A stretch of DNA of 64,000 bases from Candidatus Zymogenaceae bacterium (lineage in GTDB: Bacteria; Desulfobacterota; Zymogenia; Zymogenales; Zymogenaceae): assembly GCA_016931225.1 (NCBI GenBank), contig JAFGFE010000008.1:1-64000 (forward strand), read 5' to 3'. Shown one piece after another: positions 7,849 to 16,911 of the stretch; the stretch's first letter is position 1, and every line of letters starts with the position of its first letter. The notes under the pieces were generated by a model. It was not told the origin of the DNA, ran no database searches, and saw only the letters and a list, made by a program, of their open reading frames with translations. Position numbers and translations under genes: made by a program.

Positions 7849-8510
7849 GATCGTATCGGTTCCTTTTCCGGCAAAATCCCCTCCAGGGGACACTCCGAAC
7901 ACCGGGGATGCTTCGGGCGGCAGTATTCCTTCCCCACCGCCACGAACTGGGCGTGGAAGTCGTTGAAGAGCTCCGCGTCATGAGGCAGGTGATCCATAAA
8001 CAGCGCCTGGATGTCGTGATAGGAGGCGGTTTCATCGACAAGATCATGGCGGACGAGCACCCGTTTCGTGTAGGCGTCCACCACGAAGACCGGGCGGCCC
8101 CCGGCGTAGAGGAGGATGCTGTCCGCCGTCTCGGGGCCGATGCCGGACACCCCGAGGAGCCGCTCCCTGGCGGCGGTGAGGTCGCCCGCCAAGGCAAGAG
8201 ACATGTCGCCCTCCCATTCACGGGCCAGGTAATCCAGGAAGCATTTGAGGCGCCGCCCCTTGACCCGGAAGAAGCCCGAGGGACGGATCAGTTCTTCCAG
8301 CTCGTTCTGGGGGAGCCGGGCCATCGCCGATTGCGTGAGCACTCCCGCGCCCTTCAGGTTGTCGATGGCCTTTGTGACGTTCGCCCAGCTCGTGTTCTGG
8401 GTCAGGATGGCGCCCACGGCGATCTCGAAGGGGGTGTCCCCGGGCCACCAGTTCCGGTGGCCGAAATGCCCATGAAGCGATTGGTAGATTGTTTCAAGAA
8501 GTGTGCGCAT
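7845..8510 (-). CDS. Endonuclease III-related DNA glycosylase
   Basis: 221 residues of the HhH-GPD superfamily. Motifs: TPFEIAVGAILTQNTSW near residue 30, the hairpin VSGIGPETADSILLYA (121-136) and the catalytic Asp145 in VVDAYTKRV. The Lys that gives endonuclease III its lyase activity is replaced by Glu127, so it is probably a monofunctional glycosylase, as in the MagIII-like relatives that remove alkylated bases. Cys197, Cys204 and Cys207 match the first three ligands of the Fe-S loop, but no fourth Cys follows. The ATG at 8510 is preferred over the start at 8576 because a terminator lies between them. Confidence 0.8.
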   Translation of the reverse strand: MRTLLETIYQSLHGHFGHRNWWPGDTPFEIAVGAILTQNTSWANVTKAIDNLKGAGVLTQSAMARLPQNELEELIRPSGFFRVKGRRLKCFLDYLAREWEGDMSLALAGDLTAARERLLGVSGIGPETADSILLYAGGRPVFVVDAYTKRVLVRHDLVDETASYHDIQALFMDHLPHDAELFNDFHAQFVAVGKEYCRPKHPRCSECPLEGILPEKEPIRS

Positions 8511-8520
8511 GGCCGAAATG

Positions 8521-8551
8521 AAAAACCCCCCGCACAGATACGCGTGGGGGG
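8521..8551 (-). terminator. Rho-independent terminator on the minus strand
   Basis: CCCCCCGC at 8526-8533 pairs with GCGTGGGGGG ending at 8551 (one G-T pair); on the minus strand the hairpin is followed by TTTTT (8525-8521). It ends the transcript of the two small genes at 8633-9295 and separates them from the glycosylase pair. Confidence 0.75.
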
Positions 8552-8632
8552 ATCGAACTGACATGTCCCGGTACATGCGGCATCTGTTTCATGCCACCGG
8601 TCCCGGGTTTAGAACGTTTACACGGTATATGA

Positions 8633-8905
8633 TTATGCCTTATCGATGGTGAAATCACCCGAACCGGGATTGTACACAAGGGTATACTTAACGCTGTTGT
8701 TCCTATCCTTGAACGTGGTGGTGTTGTCTGTGTTCGTCTTTGCTTCGTTCAGGAGCAGCTTCAGGTATTCCTTTTTCTCGTCGCTTTCACTGAAGAACTT
8801 CAATTCTTCAATGCCTTGGGGGTCACCCAGCAGTTTCATAGGTTGTTCCGATTCACATCCCGTTTTAGAGAATTTATCAAAAGCGGCGATAAATGTCAAT
8901 ACCAA
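8633..8905 (-). CDS. Small acidic hypothetical protein
   Basis: Up to 90 residues, hydrophilic, with a Lys/Glu-rich middle (SESDEKKEYLKLLL) and a probable beta hairpin at the end (VKYTLVYNPGSGDFTI). No family is recognised. The longest form begins at a TTG directly after the stop codon of the upstream gene and in the same frame; an ATG at 8839 (M-K-L-L-G-D-P) is the alternative start. A strong terminator lies 80 bases after its stop. Confidence 0.45.
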   Translation of the reverse strand: MVLTFIAAFDKFSKTGCESEQPMKLLGDPQGIEELKFFSESDEKKEYLKLLLNEAKTNTDNTTTFKDRNNSVKYTLVYNPGSGDFTIDKA

Positions 8906-9295
8906 TTACCCGCGTTCCGCGCGAATCAGGGAGAACAGAAGCAGGATCGCGGCAAGCAGCAGGACCGCCTCCCCCCATGAGACCACCATGCCGCCGGTCA
9001 CGGCGAGATACATCTGGCCCGGCAGAAGCACCAGAGACACCAGCAGGGCCAACGCCCGGGGGAGCGACTTCGGGACCACGGCCAACAGCGCCGCAAGGAC
9101 CGTGGCCAAAAACAGGCTCCCCTCGATGGAGAGCATTTCTTGTATGAGTGAGAACTCCCGTGCCGTCTTCTGAAACAGCAGATCCAGCCCCTGGATGGCG
9201 GCGGACAGGATGAGTGCTGTCACCGCCGCGCCCCTGACGTGACGCTTCAGAAACGTCTCCGCCGGTCTAATCCGTGTGTCCCGTATGCGCGTCAT
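8906..9295 (-). CDS. Small membrane protein, unknown function
   Basis: 129 residues with a basic N-terminus (M-T-R-I-R-D-T-R) and four hydrophobic segments: about 25-42, 58-74, 82-100 and 104-123. The ATG at 9295 lies 29 bases inside the end of the upstream beta-helix gene, which suggests a shared transcript. No conserved motif is recognised. Confidence 0.6.
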   Translation of the reverse strand: MTRIRDTRIRPAETFLKRHVRGAAVTALILSAAIQGLDLLFQKTAREFSLIQEMLSIEGSLFLATVLAALLAVVPKSLPRALALLVSLVLLPGQMYLAVTGGMVVSWGEAVLLLAAILLLFSLIRAERG

Positions 9296-9818
9296 CGTTG
9301 ATTCTCACAAGGCCGGTCTTGTATCGCCGGGAGAGGTCCGCGTAAATATCCTTGTATTTCTCATATATCTCGATAGTTTCGTCGGTGACGTCACCGATGA
9401 CCTTGGCGGGAACCCCCACAGCGATCTTTCTTTCCGGAATTTCCATCCTGGCGGGAACCACGCATCCCTCGGCGACGATGGCGTATTCCCCGATTGTCGA
9501 AAAATCGCTGATAATGGCGCCCATTCCCACCACAACGCCGTCGCCCACAAAGCCGCCGTGGATGATGGCCCCATGGCCGACATTCACCCGGGAGCCGATC
9601 TCACAGCGCTCCCCGGGCCTGGCGTGAACCACGCAGTTTTCCTGTATTGAGGTCTCGGCTCCCACCACGATGGCGCCGTAATCGCCCTTGATGCGGGCGC
9701 CGGGGCCGATAAAACAGCCGGGACCGATCACGACGTCACCCACGATGGTCGCTTCGGGGGAGACGTAGGCATCATCGGAAACTCGGGGGGTTCTTTCTTC
9801 AAAACGATAAATCGCCAT
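9267..9818 (-). CDS. Left-handed beta-helix protein, gamma carbonic anhydrase / acyltransferase type
   Basis: 183 residues of imperfect hexapeptide repeats, for example SPEATIVGDVVIGPGC, VNVGHGAIIHGGFVGDGVVV and AIVAEGCVVPARMEIP, as in gamma carbonic anhydrases and the PaaY/CaiE/YrdA group. His in ENCVVHA and in VGHGAIIHGG sit where metal-binding His are found in the family. The ending GVPAKVIGDVTDETIE is typical of the group. Activity could be CO2 hydration or thioester hydrolysis; the sequence alone does not decide. The ATG at 9818 follows GGAGAAGTGAT; the upstream extension is not family-like. Confidence 0.8.
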   Translation of the reverse strand: MAIYRFEERTPRVSDDAYVSPEATIVGDVVIGPGCFIGPGARIKGDYGAIVVGAETSIQENCVVHARPGERCEIGSRVNVGHGAIIHGGFVGDGVVVGMGAIISDFSTIGEYAIVAEGCVVPARMEIPERKIAVGVPAKVIGDVTDETIEIYEKYKDIYADLSRRYKTGLVRINDDAHTGHTD

Positions 9819-9908
9819 ATCACTTCTCCGGGATAGTACGGGATGTGTCGGTAAAAAAAGGGGGGAATACTCCCCCGCTTTCGTCACATGTGGACCACAT
9901 ATGCTTCG

Positions 9909-10625
9909 TTATTCCAGGTACTCTTCGTTGATGATGATCTCGGATTTGGCTATCAGGTCGTCCAGATATGTATCGTAGGCCTGATATTTCTTGATGCCGA
10001 GGGCTTGGGAGAGCAGAAACTCCCTGGTATCGGGATCGGCCTCGTCAAAAATCGTCATGTCGACTCCCAGGGGCCCCAATAGGAGAACCGCCTCTTCGTT
10101 GGTGATCTTGACCGAATCGTACACCACGTCCTTGAGCTTTTGGGACATCAAATCCTCTCGAATCATCTCTTCGAACTGGAGCTCGTTCAGTCCGTTATAT
10201 CTGAGGATATCACTGTAGAGCTCATAGTTGAACTCCCCGCCGTCTTGGAATATAACGGAGTTTGCAATGATGTCCGACACTTCACTGTCGGATACCGGAA
10301 GCTCCAGCCGCCGTGCCTCTTTGAGTATCAAGAGTCTCTCGATCTCGGTTTCCAGAATGGTCCGTTTCAGGTCCAGGGCAGCGATGTCCTCTTCGGTCAG
10401 GTCATCGCCGTATTTTTCCTTGAGCGTTTCTATTTCCTGGGAGTACAGCATGGTAAAATCATCGACGGTGATAATGGTGTCGTCTATTTTCGCCACATAC
10501 CAGCTGGTATCCTTGTCCTGCACAGAGCCCAGGATGCCGAATCCTATGATGAAGCTTAAAGCCACGGCGATCAGAAGCACCTTGATCCACCAGGCCCCCG
10601 CCTGTCTTCGCAAGATGTTGAGCAT
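9909..10625 (-). CDS. Membrane-anchored SurA-N/PpiD-like protein without isomerase domain
   Basis: 238 residues. The N-terminus, MLNILRRQAGAWWIKVLLIA, is the usual start of PpiD-type chaperones: a short cytoplasmic tail and one membrane helix (about 13-33). The periplasmic part (KIDDTIITVDDFTMLYSQEI, then helices to ALGIKKYQAYDTYLDDL) fits the SurA N-terminal chaperone fold. The parvulin peptidyl-prolyl isomerase domain is missing; PpiD is normally over 600 residues. It probably helps fold or deliver exported proteins. The ATG at 10625 is chosen because the anchor begins there and GGAGGGAAAATT precedes it. Confidence 0.7.
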   Translation of the reverse strand: MLNILRRQAGAWWIKVLLIAVALSFIIGFGILGSVQDKDTSWYVAKIDDTIITVDDFTMLYSQEIETLKEKYGDDLTEEDIAALDLKRTILETEIERLLILKEARRLELPVSDSEVSDIIANSVIFQDGGEFNYELYSDILRYNGLNELQFEEMIREDLMSQKLKDVVYDSVKITNEEAVLLLGPLGVDMTIFDEADPDTREFLLSQALGIKKYQAYDTYLDDLIAKSEIIINEEYLE

Positions 10626-10896
10626 AATTTTCCCTCCAGTGGATACAGCATCCTTTGTATCAGACGGGGGAGAAAAATTCAACCACTTTTTGACCACGAT
10701 TTTTCTTGATATTTTTATATAGCTTTCCTAAAATTTCTCAAAATTTGGCATAACTGTATTATAATTTCTTGTAATTAAAGCATAATTACTATATACTACC
10801 TGAAAAATCGGAGTAATACATTTTCTATATATTTGCTTTTCCGAGGCCCACTGTTTTTTTCGGCGGGTTCGGGACATGGGAGAAAAGGAGCCGTGT

Positions 10897-11937
10897 ATGG
10901 TCTTGAATTCCCTCATCGGAATGATGTCCAGCGATCTTTCCATCGACCTGGGAACAGCGAACACGTTGGTGTATTTGAAGGGAAAGGGCATCGTTGCCGA
11001 CGAACCATCGGTGGTGGCGGTCAAGGAAGGGGGTCGGGGGGAGCGGCGCATCATCGCCGTGGGGAGTGAGGCGAAGCTGATGCTTGGGAGGACCCCCGAA
11101 TCCATCCGGGCCGTTCGGCCCCTCAAGGACGGCGTCATCGCCGATTTTGAGATCGCCGAACACATGCTCAAGCACTTCATCAAAAAGGCCCACAATCGAA
11201 AGACCCTGGTTCGGCCCCGGATCATCATCTCCATTCCCTCGGGCATCACACCGGTGGAGCGCCGGGCGGTGATCGAATCGGCCTATACCGCCGGAGCCCG
11301 GGAGGTGTACCTGATCGAGGAGCCGATCGCCGCCGCCATCGGTGTGGGACTTCCCATTTCAGAGCCCACCGGGAACATGGTCGTCGATATCGGCGGAGGT
11401 ACCACGGAAGTGGCGGTCATCTCCATGAACGATATCGTGTATGCCGAGTCGGTGAGAACGGGCGGCGACAAGATGGATGAAGCCATCATCCAGTACATGA
11501 AGCGAAAATACAATCTCCTTCTGGGCGAGAGTTTCGCCGAGCGGGTGAAGATCGAGCTGGGGGCGGCCATTGTGGAGAACGGAAGCGAAAAGATGGAAAT
11601 ACGGGGGCGGGATCTGGGAAGCGGCATTCCGAAGACCCTGATGGTGACCGCCGACGAAATAAACGAGGCCCTTTCCGTGCCCATCGAGGTCATTGTGGAG
11701 ACGGTGCGCAGCACCCTGGAAAATACCCCTCCCGAGCTTGCATCGGATTTTCTGGAAAACGGCATCGTGTTGACCGGAGGCGGTGCGAAGCTCAAAAACA
11801 TCGATAAGCTGCTGAACAGGGAGACGGGGCTACCCATCGTAGTCGCCGAAAATCCGTTGATCATGGTGGTGCTCGGTTGCGGCAGGGCCCTGGATGATCC
11901 CGATCTTCTGAAAATGGTTACGACGCCGGGGCGGTAG
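10897..11937 (+). CDS. mreB: Rod shape-determining protein MreB
   Basis: 346 residues, the normal length for MreB. Actin-fold signatures are present: SIDLGTANTLVY (phosphate 1), VVDIGGGTTEVAVIS (phosphate 2) and VLTGGGAKLKNIDKLL (adenosine). PTGNMVVDIGGGTT and RPRIIISIPSGITPVERRAV are near-invariant in the family. MreB forms membrane-bound filaments that organise the elongasome. AAAAGGAG sits 7 bases before the ATG at 10897, so I prefer it to the in-frame ATG at 10876. It begins the mreBCD-mrdA-rodA cluster. Confidence 0.97.
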   Translation: MVLNSLIGMMSSDLSIDLGTANTLVYLKGKGIVADEPSVVAVKEGGRGERRIIAVGSEAKLMLGRTPESIRAVRPLKDGVIADFEIAEHMLKHFIKKAHNRKTLVRPRIIISIPSGITPVERRAVIESAYTAGAREVYLIEEPIAAAIGVGLPISEPTGNMVVDIGGGTTEVAVISMNDIVYAESVRTGGDKMDEAIIQYMKRKYNLLLGESFAERVKIELGAAIVENGSEKMEIRGRDLGSGIPKTLMVTADEINEALSVPIEVIVETVRSTLENTPPELASDFLENGIVLTGGGAKLKNIDKLLNRETGLPIVVAENPLIMVVLGCGRALDDPDLLKMVTTPGR

Positions 11938-12064
11938 GATGAGAAAACACTCCATCATCTGACGGCTCACAGAAATTTCCGAAGGGGAAGGCGGCGTGAT
12001 CGAGACAGAACAATACCGTTCGCGCGCGACACTTCCCTTTTTCATTGTATACGGGATGTGAGGT

Positions 12065-12892
12065 ATGATGCGTCGATACATCCAAAGACACAGGGCCGTT
12101 GCCGTGGGGATCGTCCTTTTGATATGTGCAGCACTCATCCTTATCTCCCCCGACCGAGGGGGAGGCGTGTTGTCCGAGGTCAGGGGGGTGCTGTTGACGA
12201 TTGTATCACCGGTTCAGAGGCTTCTTGTATCCGCCTATCAGGATGTTGTGGGGGTATGGGAGAGATATATCTATCTTGTCGGGGTAGAGGAGGAAAACGA
12301 ACAGCTTAAATCGTCGCTGGACAAGATCTCCTCCAAGTATGAAAACCTCAAGATTCTCTATGTGGAGACCGAGAAGAAAAACCAGCGGCTGGAGAACATC
12401 CTCGACTTCACCCACGAGACATCCTACAATCTCATCCCGGCCCGGGTCATCGGGAGGGACCCACAGCCCTTTTCCGGCTCCATCGTGGTAGACAAGGGGA
12501 CCGCGTCGGGGGTGTCCATCGACATGCCGGTGATCTCCACCGACGGCGTGGTGGGGATCGTGATGTCCGTGTCGGCTCGATCATCACGCATTATGCTTCT
12601 CAACGACAAGATCTGTCGTGTCGACGTCATCGTCCAGGACGATCGGGTCCGGGGCATTCTGGAGGGGGCCGCGGACGGCTCCTTGAAGCTGTCGTATGTG
12701 GACAGGCAGGCCGAAGTCACCGAGGGGGATATCATCGTGACCTCCGGTATGGGGGGGATATTTCCAAAGGGTCTTCTGGTAGGGGAGGTGGCGGCGGTCA
12801 CCGTTCCCCCCTACGGCCTGTTTCGGGAGATCGTTGTTGAACCCCGGGCGAAGCTTTCCGCCCTGGAGGAAGTACTCATCATAGTCAGATGA
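12065..12892 (+). CDS. mreC: Rod shape-determining protein MreC
   Basis: 275 residues. One N-terminal helix (about 10-27) is followed by a coiled coil (about 70-110, VEEENEQLKSSLDKISSKYE) and the MreC beta-barrel domain with ARVIGRDPQPFSGSIVVDKG, VISTDGVVGIV and VTSGMGGIFPKGLLVGEV, all typical. MreC links MreB to the penicillin-binding protein in the periplasm. Two adjacent ATG codons (12065, 12068) follow GAGGT. It is 127 bases after mreB. Confidence 0.95.
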   Translation: MMRRYIQRHRAVAVGIVLLICAALILISPDRGGGVLSEVRGVLLTIVSPVQRLLVSAYQDVVGVWERYIYLVGVEEENEQLKSSLDKISSKYENLKILYVETEKKNQRLENILDFTHETSYNLIPARVIGRDPQPFSGSIVVDKGTASGVSIDMPVISTDGVVGIVMSVSARSSRIMLLNDKICRVDVIVQDDRVRGILEGAADGSLKLSYVDRQAEVTEGDIIVTSGMGGIFPKGLLVGEVAAVTVPPYGLFREIVVEPRAKLSALEEVLIIVR

Positions 12893-12920
12893 TGTCAATG
12901 CGGAAAAAGGGCGAACAATC

Positions 12921-13493
12921 ATGCCGATAACCCAGAGCGATACCGGGGAGGGAAAGGGGCGGTTGGCGGTGAGCCTTGTGCTCTTTTTTCTCTTGGGCTT
13001 TCTCGCCGTCATTCTTTCGGGGGTGATCGGGGAGTACCGAGGCGTTCGGGTGGAGTGGCTGATGATCCTGGTCGTGTACCTGGGCATATATAAATCCCCG
13101 GGGCTGTCGGTGTTCCTGACACTGCTCCTGGGCGTCATTCTGGATATGTCGTCCGCGTCGTTCTTCGGCGAGGGACTGGTCTCCACCATATGGGTGATGC
13201 TGATCGCCCGGGGCGTCTCCCGGCTCATATACGCCGATCGCCCGGTCATGCAGTTTCTCATCCTGGCGGCGTGCGTTATGAGCCTCGGGGGGGTGCTGTG
13301 TTTCCTGTACGGCATCATGGACGTTTCGTGCGGGGCGAGTGCACGGATATTCACCCGTCTCCTTTTCTCTTCCGGGGTTACGGCGTTTGTCGGCGTCGGT
13401 CTTTTGGCCCTTTTGAAGCGCATCGATCCCGAGCGGGGCGGATACTACCTAACCCGGTTTATGCCGGAGCGGCGGGAGGCGCCGCTGATATAG
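12921..13493 (+). CDS. mreD: Rod shape-determining protein MreD
   Basis: 190 residues with about six hydrophobic segments. The motif YLGIYKSPGLSVFLTLLLGVILD is the standard MreD core (a G-x-x-L-D type turn after the third helix). Position between mreC and the PBP2 gene supports the call in this weakly conserved family. It is 28 bases after mreC and 16 bases before mrdA. Confidence 0.9.
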   Translation: MPITQSDTGEGKGRLAVSLVLFFLLGFLAVILSGVIGEYRGVRVEWLMILVVYLGIYKSPGLSVFLTLLLGVILDMSSASFFGEGLVSTIWVMLIARGVSRLIYADRPVMQFLILAACVMSLGGVLCFLYGIMDVSCGASARIFTRLLFSSGVTAFVGVGLLALLKRIDPERGGYYLTRFMPERREAPLI

Positions 13494-13509
13494 ATGTTCG
13501 AGGTCATTG

Positions 13510-15345
13510 ATGAGCAGGTTCCTTCTCCAGCGGCCTGAGCCGTCCCGGATGATCAGAACGGGCCTGATGGGGGTGCTGGCCGTATTTCTCCTGATATCCC
13601 TGGCGGCCCGCCTGGCCTATCTCCAGCTCTATCGGGGCGAGGAGTTCCGGGTCATGAGCGAGGACAACCGGATTCGTATCGTGAAGATCCCGGCGCCTCG
13701 CGGTATGTTTTTCGACAGGAACCTCGAGATCGTGGTGGACAACCGCCCCTCCCTGGACGTGAAGGTGGCCGAGGAGTTCGTGGACGACCTGAACGAGACC
13801 CTCGGGCTTATATCCTCCCTCACCGGCGTGGACGAGGCGACGCTCAGAGAAAATCTCGAAGCCGAACGACGGACCCAGCCGAAGTATCGACCGTTGACGG
13901 CAGCGTCGGACCTCTCCCGGGACGAGCTGGCGGCCCTGATGACGAGACTGTGGCGCATTAACGGTGTTACCGTGGAGGTTCGTCCCGTCAGGGACTATGT
14001 CCGGGGCCCCCTGGCGCCGCACCTGTTCGGGTACCTGGGGGAAATCAGTGATGACGAGCTTGAGACGGAGCGGTACGGCGGCTATGAGATGGGGGATATC
14101 ATCGGCAGACGCGGCATCGAGGAAACCTGGGATCGGGAACTCCGGGGCGTGGACGGAAGCCTCCATGTGGAGGTGGACTCCACCGGTCGGGAGCTCGTGG
14201 TCTTGGGGGAAACCGAGGCGGTTCCTGGCAACAACCTGGTGCTGACGATCGATGCGGATCTTCAGGAATTCGCCCGCTTGCAGATGGAGGAAAACGAATA
14301 CGCCGGCGCCGTCATCGCCATGGATCCTCGTACCTTCGAGGTGCTGGCGCTGGTATCGGCGCCGGATTTCGATCCGTCCCTCTTCGCCCGTGGGGTCACC
14401 GGTGATGAATGGGCCCTGCTGGTCACCGACCCCCGCCACCCGCTGGAGAACAAGTGCATCTCGGGCCAGTACCCCCCCGGCTCCACGTTCAAGATATTCA
14501 CCGCCACCGCGGGCCTCGAGGAGGGGGTGATCGACGACGAGACGCCGCTCTATTGCCCCGGCTATTTCAACTTCGGCGGGCATTCGTTCGGGTGCTGGAA
14601 GGCCGGGGGGCACGGCCGCATCAAGCTTCACCGGGCGATCCGGGAATCCTGTGACGTCTTCTTTTACAAGACCGGAGACATGGTGGGCATCGATCGCCTC
14701 GCCTTTTACTGCAGCGGCTACGGGCTGGGCACGCTTACCGGCATCCCGCTGGCAAACGAAAAGCCGGGTCTATTGCCCTCGACACAGTGGAAGGAGGAGT
14801 ATTTCGGCGAGCCGTGGTATCCGGGAGAGACCATCTCGTGCGCCATCGGCCAGGGATACGTGCTGGTGACGCCCATCCAGCTTTTGAGCGCGTTTTGCGC
14901 CCTAGCCAACGGGGGCACCGTCTATACGCCGATGGTGGTCAAGGAGGTACAGAGTCCCGAGGGGGAGACGTTGACCGTCTATGAACCGGAAAAGGTCGGA
15001 ACGGTGCCGATCTCGGAAGAACACCTCGAGATGATCAAGCGGGGGCTCTACGGCGCCGTGAACGAGCCCGGCGGAACGGGGTGGCGCGCCCGGGTGGAGG
15101 GTATGAACGTCTGCGGCAAGACCGGAACCGCCCAAGTTATTGCCGGGACGATGAGCAGCGCATATCTCCCCTATGAGCTTCGGGATCATGCCTGGTTTGT
15201 CTGCTTTGCGCCGCTTGAGGATCCGGAGATCGCCGTGGCGGTCCTGGTGGAGCACGGGGGATTCGGCGGGACCGCGTCGGCCCCCATCGCCGGGGCGGTG
15301 GTAAGGGAGTATTTCAGGCTGACGGGGGCGCTTTCGGATGAATAG
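13510..15345 (+). CDS. mrdA: Penicillin-binding protein 2 (elongasome transpeptidase)
   Basis: 611 residues with an N-terminal helix (about 18-37), a dimerisation domain, and a transpeptidase domain. Active-site motifs: Ser325 in PGSTFKI, Ser380-Cys-Asp in RESCDVFFYK, and Lys537-Thr-Gly-Thr in CGKTGTAQV. The order and spacing are those of PBP2. It crosslinks peptidoglycan during elongation, with RodA as glycosyltransferase partner. The ATG at 13510 is preferred to an adjoining TTG. The end overlaps rodA by 8 bases. Confidence 0.95.
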   Translation: MSRFLLQRPEPSRMIRTGLMGVLAVFLLISLAARLAYLQLYRGEEFRVMSEDNRIRIVKIPAPRGMFFDRNLEIVVDNRPSLDVKVAEEFVDDLNETLGLISSLTGVDEATLRENLEAERRTQPKYRPLTAASDLSRDELAALMTRLWRINGVTVEVRPVRDYVRGPLAPHLFGYLGEISDDELETERYGGYEMGDIIGRRGIEETWDRELRGVDGSLHVEVDSTGRELVVLGETEAVPGNNLVLTIDADLQEFARLQMEENEYAGAVIAMDPRTFEVLALVSAPDFDPSLFARGVTGDEWALLVTDPRHPLENKCISGQYPPGSTFKIFTATAGLEEGVIDDETPLYCPGYFNFGGHSFGCWKAGGHGRIKLHRAIRESCDVFFYKTGDMVGIDRLAFYCSGYGLGTLTGIPLANEKPGLLPSTQWKEEYFGEPWYPGETISCAIGQGYVLVTPIQLLSAFCALANGGTVYTPMVVKEVQSPEGETLTVYEPEKVGTVPISEEHLEMIKRGLYGAVNEPGGTGWRARVEGMNVCGKTGTAQVIAGTMSSAYLPYELRDHAWFVCFAPLEDPEIAVAVLVEHGGFGGTASAPIAGAVVREYFRLTGALSDE

Positions 15346-16444
15346 GAGCCTAACGGACAGGGTGGATCCGTATCTCGTCTCTATCACGATCATGCTGTTG
15401 GTGGTGGGGCTAGCCAACCTCTATTCCGCATCCCTCAGGGAGACCATCAGCGATACTCCCATCTACATCAAGCAGACCTACTGGGCGCTGGTGGGCCTGG
15501 CGGCCATGACGGCGGTCATCTTCATCGAATATCGCACGATACGAAGGTTCGCCTATGTCATTTACGGGGCAAACCTGGCGCTCCTCGTTGCAGTACTCTT
15601 CCTGGGCGGCGGCGCCGGCGGCGCCCATCGGTGGTTTGTCCTCGGCCCCGTCTCCTTTCAGCCGTCCGAGTTCATGAAGCTCTCGTGTATACTGGCCGTC
15701 TCGTCCTATTTCGCCTCGGTTACGGGACCGGAGGGCTTGAGGATTCGGGACCTCCTTGTCCCCGCCGCCATGACCGCGGTGCCTGCGGCGCTCATCGTCA
15801 TGGAGCCGGACCTGGGATCGGCGGGGCTGTTGGTGCTCCTGTTTTTGACGATGATATGTATGATCAGGATGCGGCCGAGGACATACATGGCCCTGGCGGT
15901 TACGACGCTTGTGTGCGCCCCGCCGGTGGTCTTTTTCGGGTGGCGATACCTCAAGCCCTACCAGCGCCAGAGGATCATCACCTTCCTCAATCCCGAATCC
16001 GATCCTCTGGGGTCGGGGTATCACATCATCCAGTCCAAGATCGCCGTGGGCAGCGGTCAGCTTTTCGGCAAGGGGTACTTGGCCGGCACCCAGGGGCAGC
16101 TCAAATTCCTCCCGGAGCAGCATACCGACTTCATTTTCAGCGTGCTGGCCGAGGAGTGGGGTTTTATCGGCGGTCTGGTGTTTCTGGGGCTGGTGCTGGC
16201 CTACGTCGTCCGGGGAACGGTCATTTCACGGGAGGCGAAGGACATGTTCACCTCCATCACCGCCATGGGCATTACGGTGTTGTTCCTGTGGCAGTCGTTT
16301 ATCAACATCGCGATGGCGGTGGGCCTTTTCCCCGTCGTGGGGATCCCCCTCCCCTTTCTCTCCTACGGCGGGTCGTCCCTGGTGACGACGCTTCTGGGCA
16401 CGGGGATGCTCTTGAACATCCACATGCGGCGAAGGGTTTTCTGA
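15338..16444 (+). CDS. mrdB: Peptidoglycan glycosyltransferase RodA
   Basis: 368 residues, about ten membrane segments, SEDS family. Family blocks are clear: GAHRWFVLGPVSFQPSEFMKL, PDLGSAGLLVL, YHIIQSKIAVGSGQLFGKGY, LPEQHTDFIFSVLAEEWGF and the C-terminal VGIPLPFLSYGGSSL. It polymerises lipid II for side-wall growth together with MrdA. Starts inside the end of mrdA; its stop TGA shares one base with the ATG of the archease gene. Confidence 0.96.
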   Translation: MNRSLTDRVDPYLVSITIMLLVVGLANLYSASLRETISDTPIYIKQTYWALVGLAAMTAVIFIEYRTIRRFAYVIYGANLALLVAVLFLGGGAGGAHRWFVLGPVSFQPSEFMKLSCILAVSSYFASVTGPEGLRIRDLLVPAAMTAVPAALIVMEPDLGSAGLLVLLFLTMICMIRMRPRTYMALAVTTLVCAPPVVFFGWRYLKPYQRQRIITFLNPESDPLGSGYHIIQSKIAVGSGQLFGKGYLAGTQGQLKFLPEQHTDFIFSVLAEEWGFIGGLVFLGLVLAYVVRGTVISREAKDMFTSITAMGITVLFLWQSFINIAMAVGLFPVVGIPLPFLSYGGSSLVTTLLGTGMLLNIHMRRRVF

Positions 16445-16860
16445 TGGGATCCTGGGAGTTTCTCGATCACACGGCGGACGTGCGGCTTTTCGTGCGGGGA
16501 GGGGATATACACGACTTGTTCATCACCGCCGCCCGTGCGTTGATGGAGGTTTTGGTCGGCGTCGTACCGACCGGAGACCTCGAGTATCGCACGGTCCGGG
16601 CCGAGGGGGAAGGATTCGAGGAACTGCTGGTGGACTGGCTGAGGGAGCTCCTCTTTCTGTTCCAGGGAGAGGGGGTGATCGCCGTGAAACATGACATAAT
16701 TGAAATCGACCGAATGCATCTTATCGCCCGGTGCGGCTGTGCGGCGTTCGACCCGATGAAGATGTCCATGGCGACCGATGTCAAGGCGATCACCTATCAC
16801 GATCTCGTCGTCACAGAGGACGACCGGGGCGTTTCTGCGCGCATCGTGTGCGATGTGTGA
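16444..16860 (+). CDS. Archease, RtcB activator
   Basis: 138 residues. The opening WEFLDHTADVRLFVRG, with the Asp that binds metal, and the ending KAITYHDLVV followed by a short beta strand are the archease signature. Archease speeds guanylylation and turnover of the RNA ligase RtcB. The ATG overlaps the stop of rodA (TGATG) and the rtcB gene starts 51 bases after its stop, so it is transcribed with both. The link with cell-shape genes is positional. Confidence 0.93.
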   Translation: MGSWEFLDHTADVRLFVRGGDIHDLFITAARALMEVLVGVVPTGDLEYRTVRAEGEGFEELLVDWLRELLFLFQGEGVIAVKHDIIEIDRMHLIARCGCAAFDPMKMSMATDVKAITYHDLVVTEDDRGVSARIVCDV

Positions 16861-16911
16861 GCGCGGGGCGTTCGGGGGGCGACGGCCCGACACACGGGCG
16901 GAAAGGAAACG

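Noticed and set aside
13504-14631. 375-residue frame on the minus strand
   Set aside because: Antisense shadow of the clear mrdA gene; composition is His/Arg/Pro-rich.
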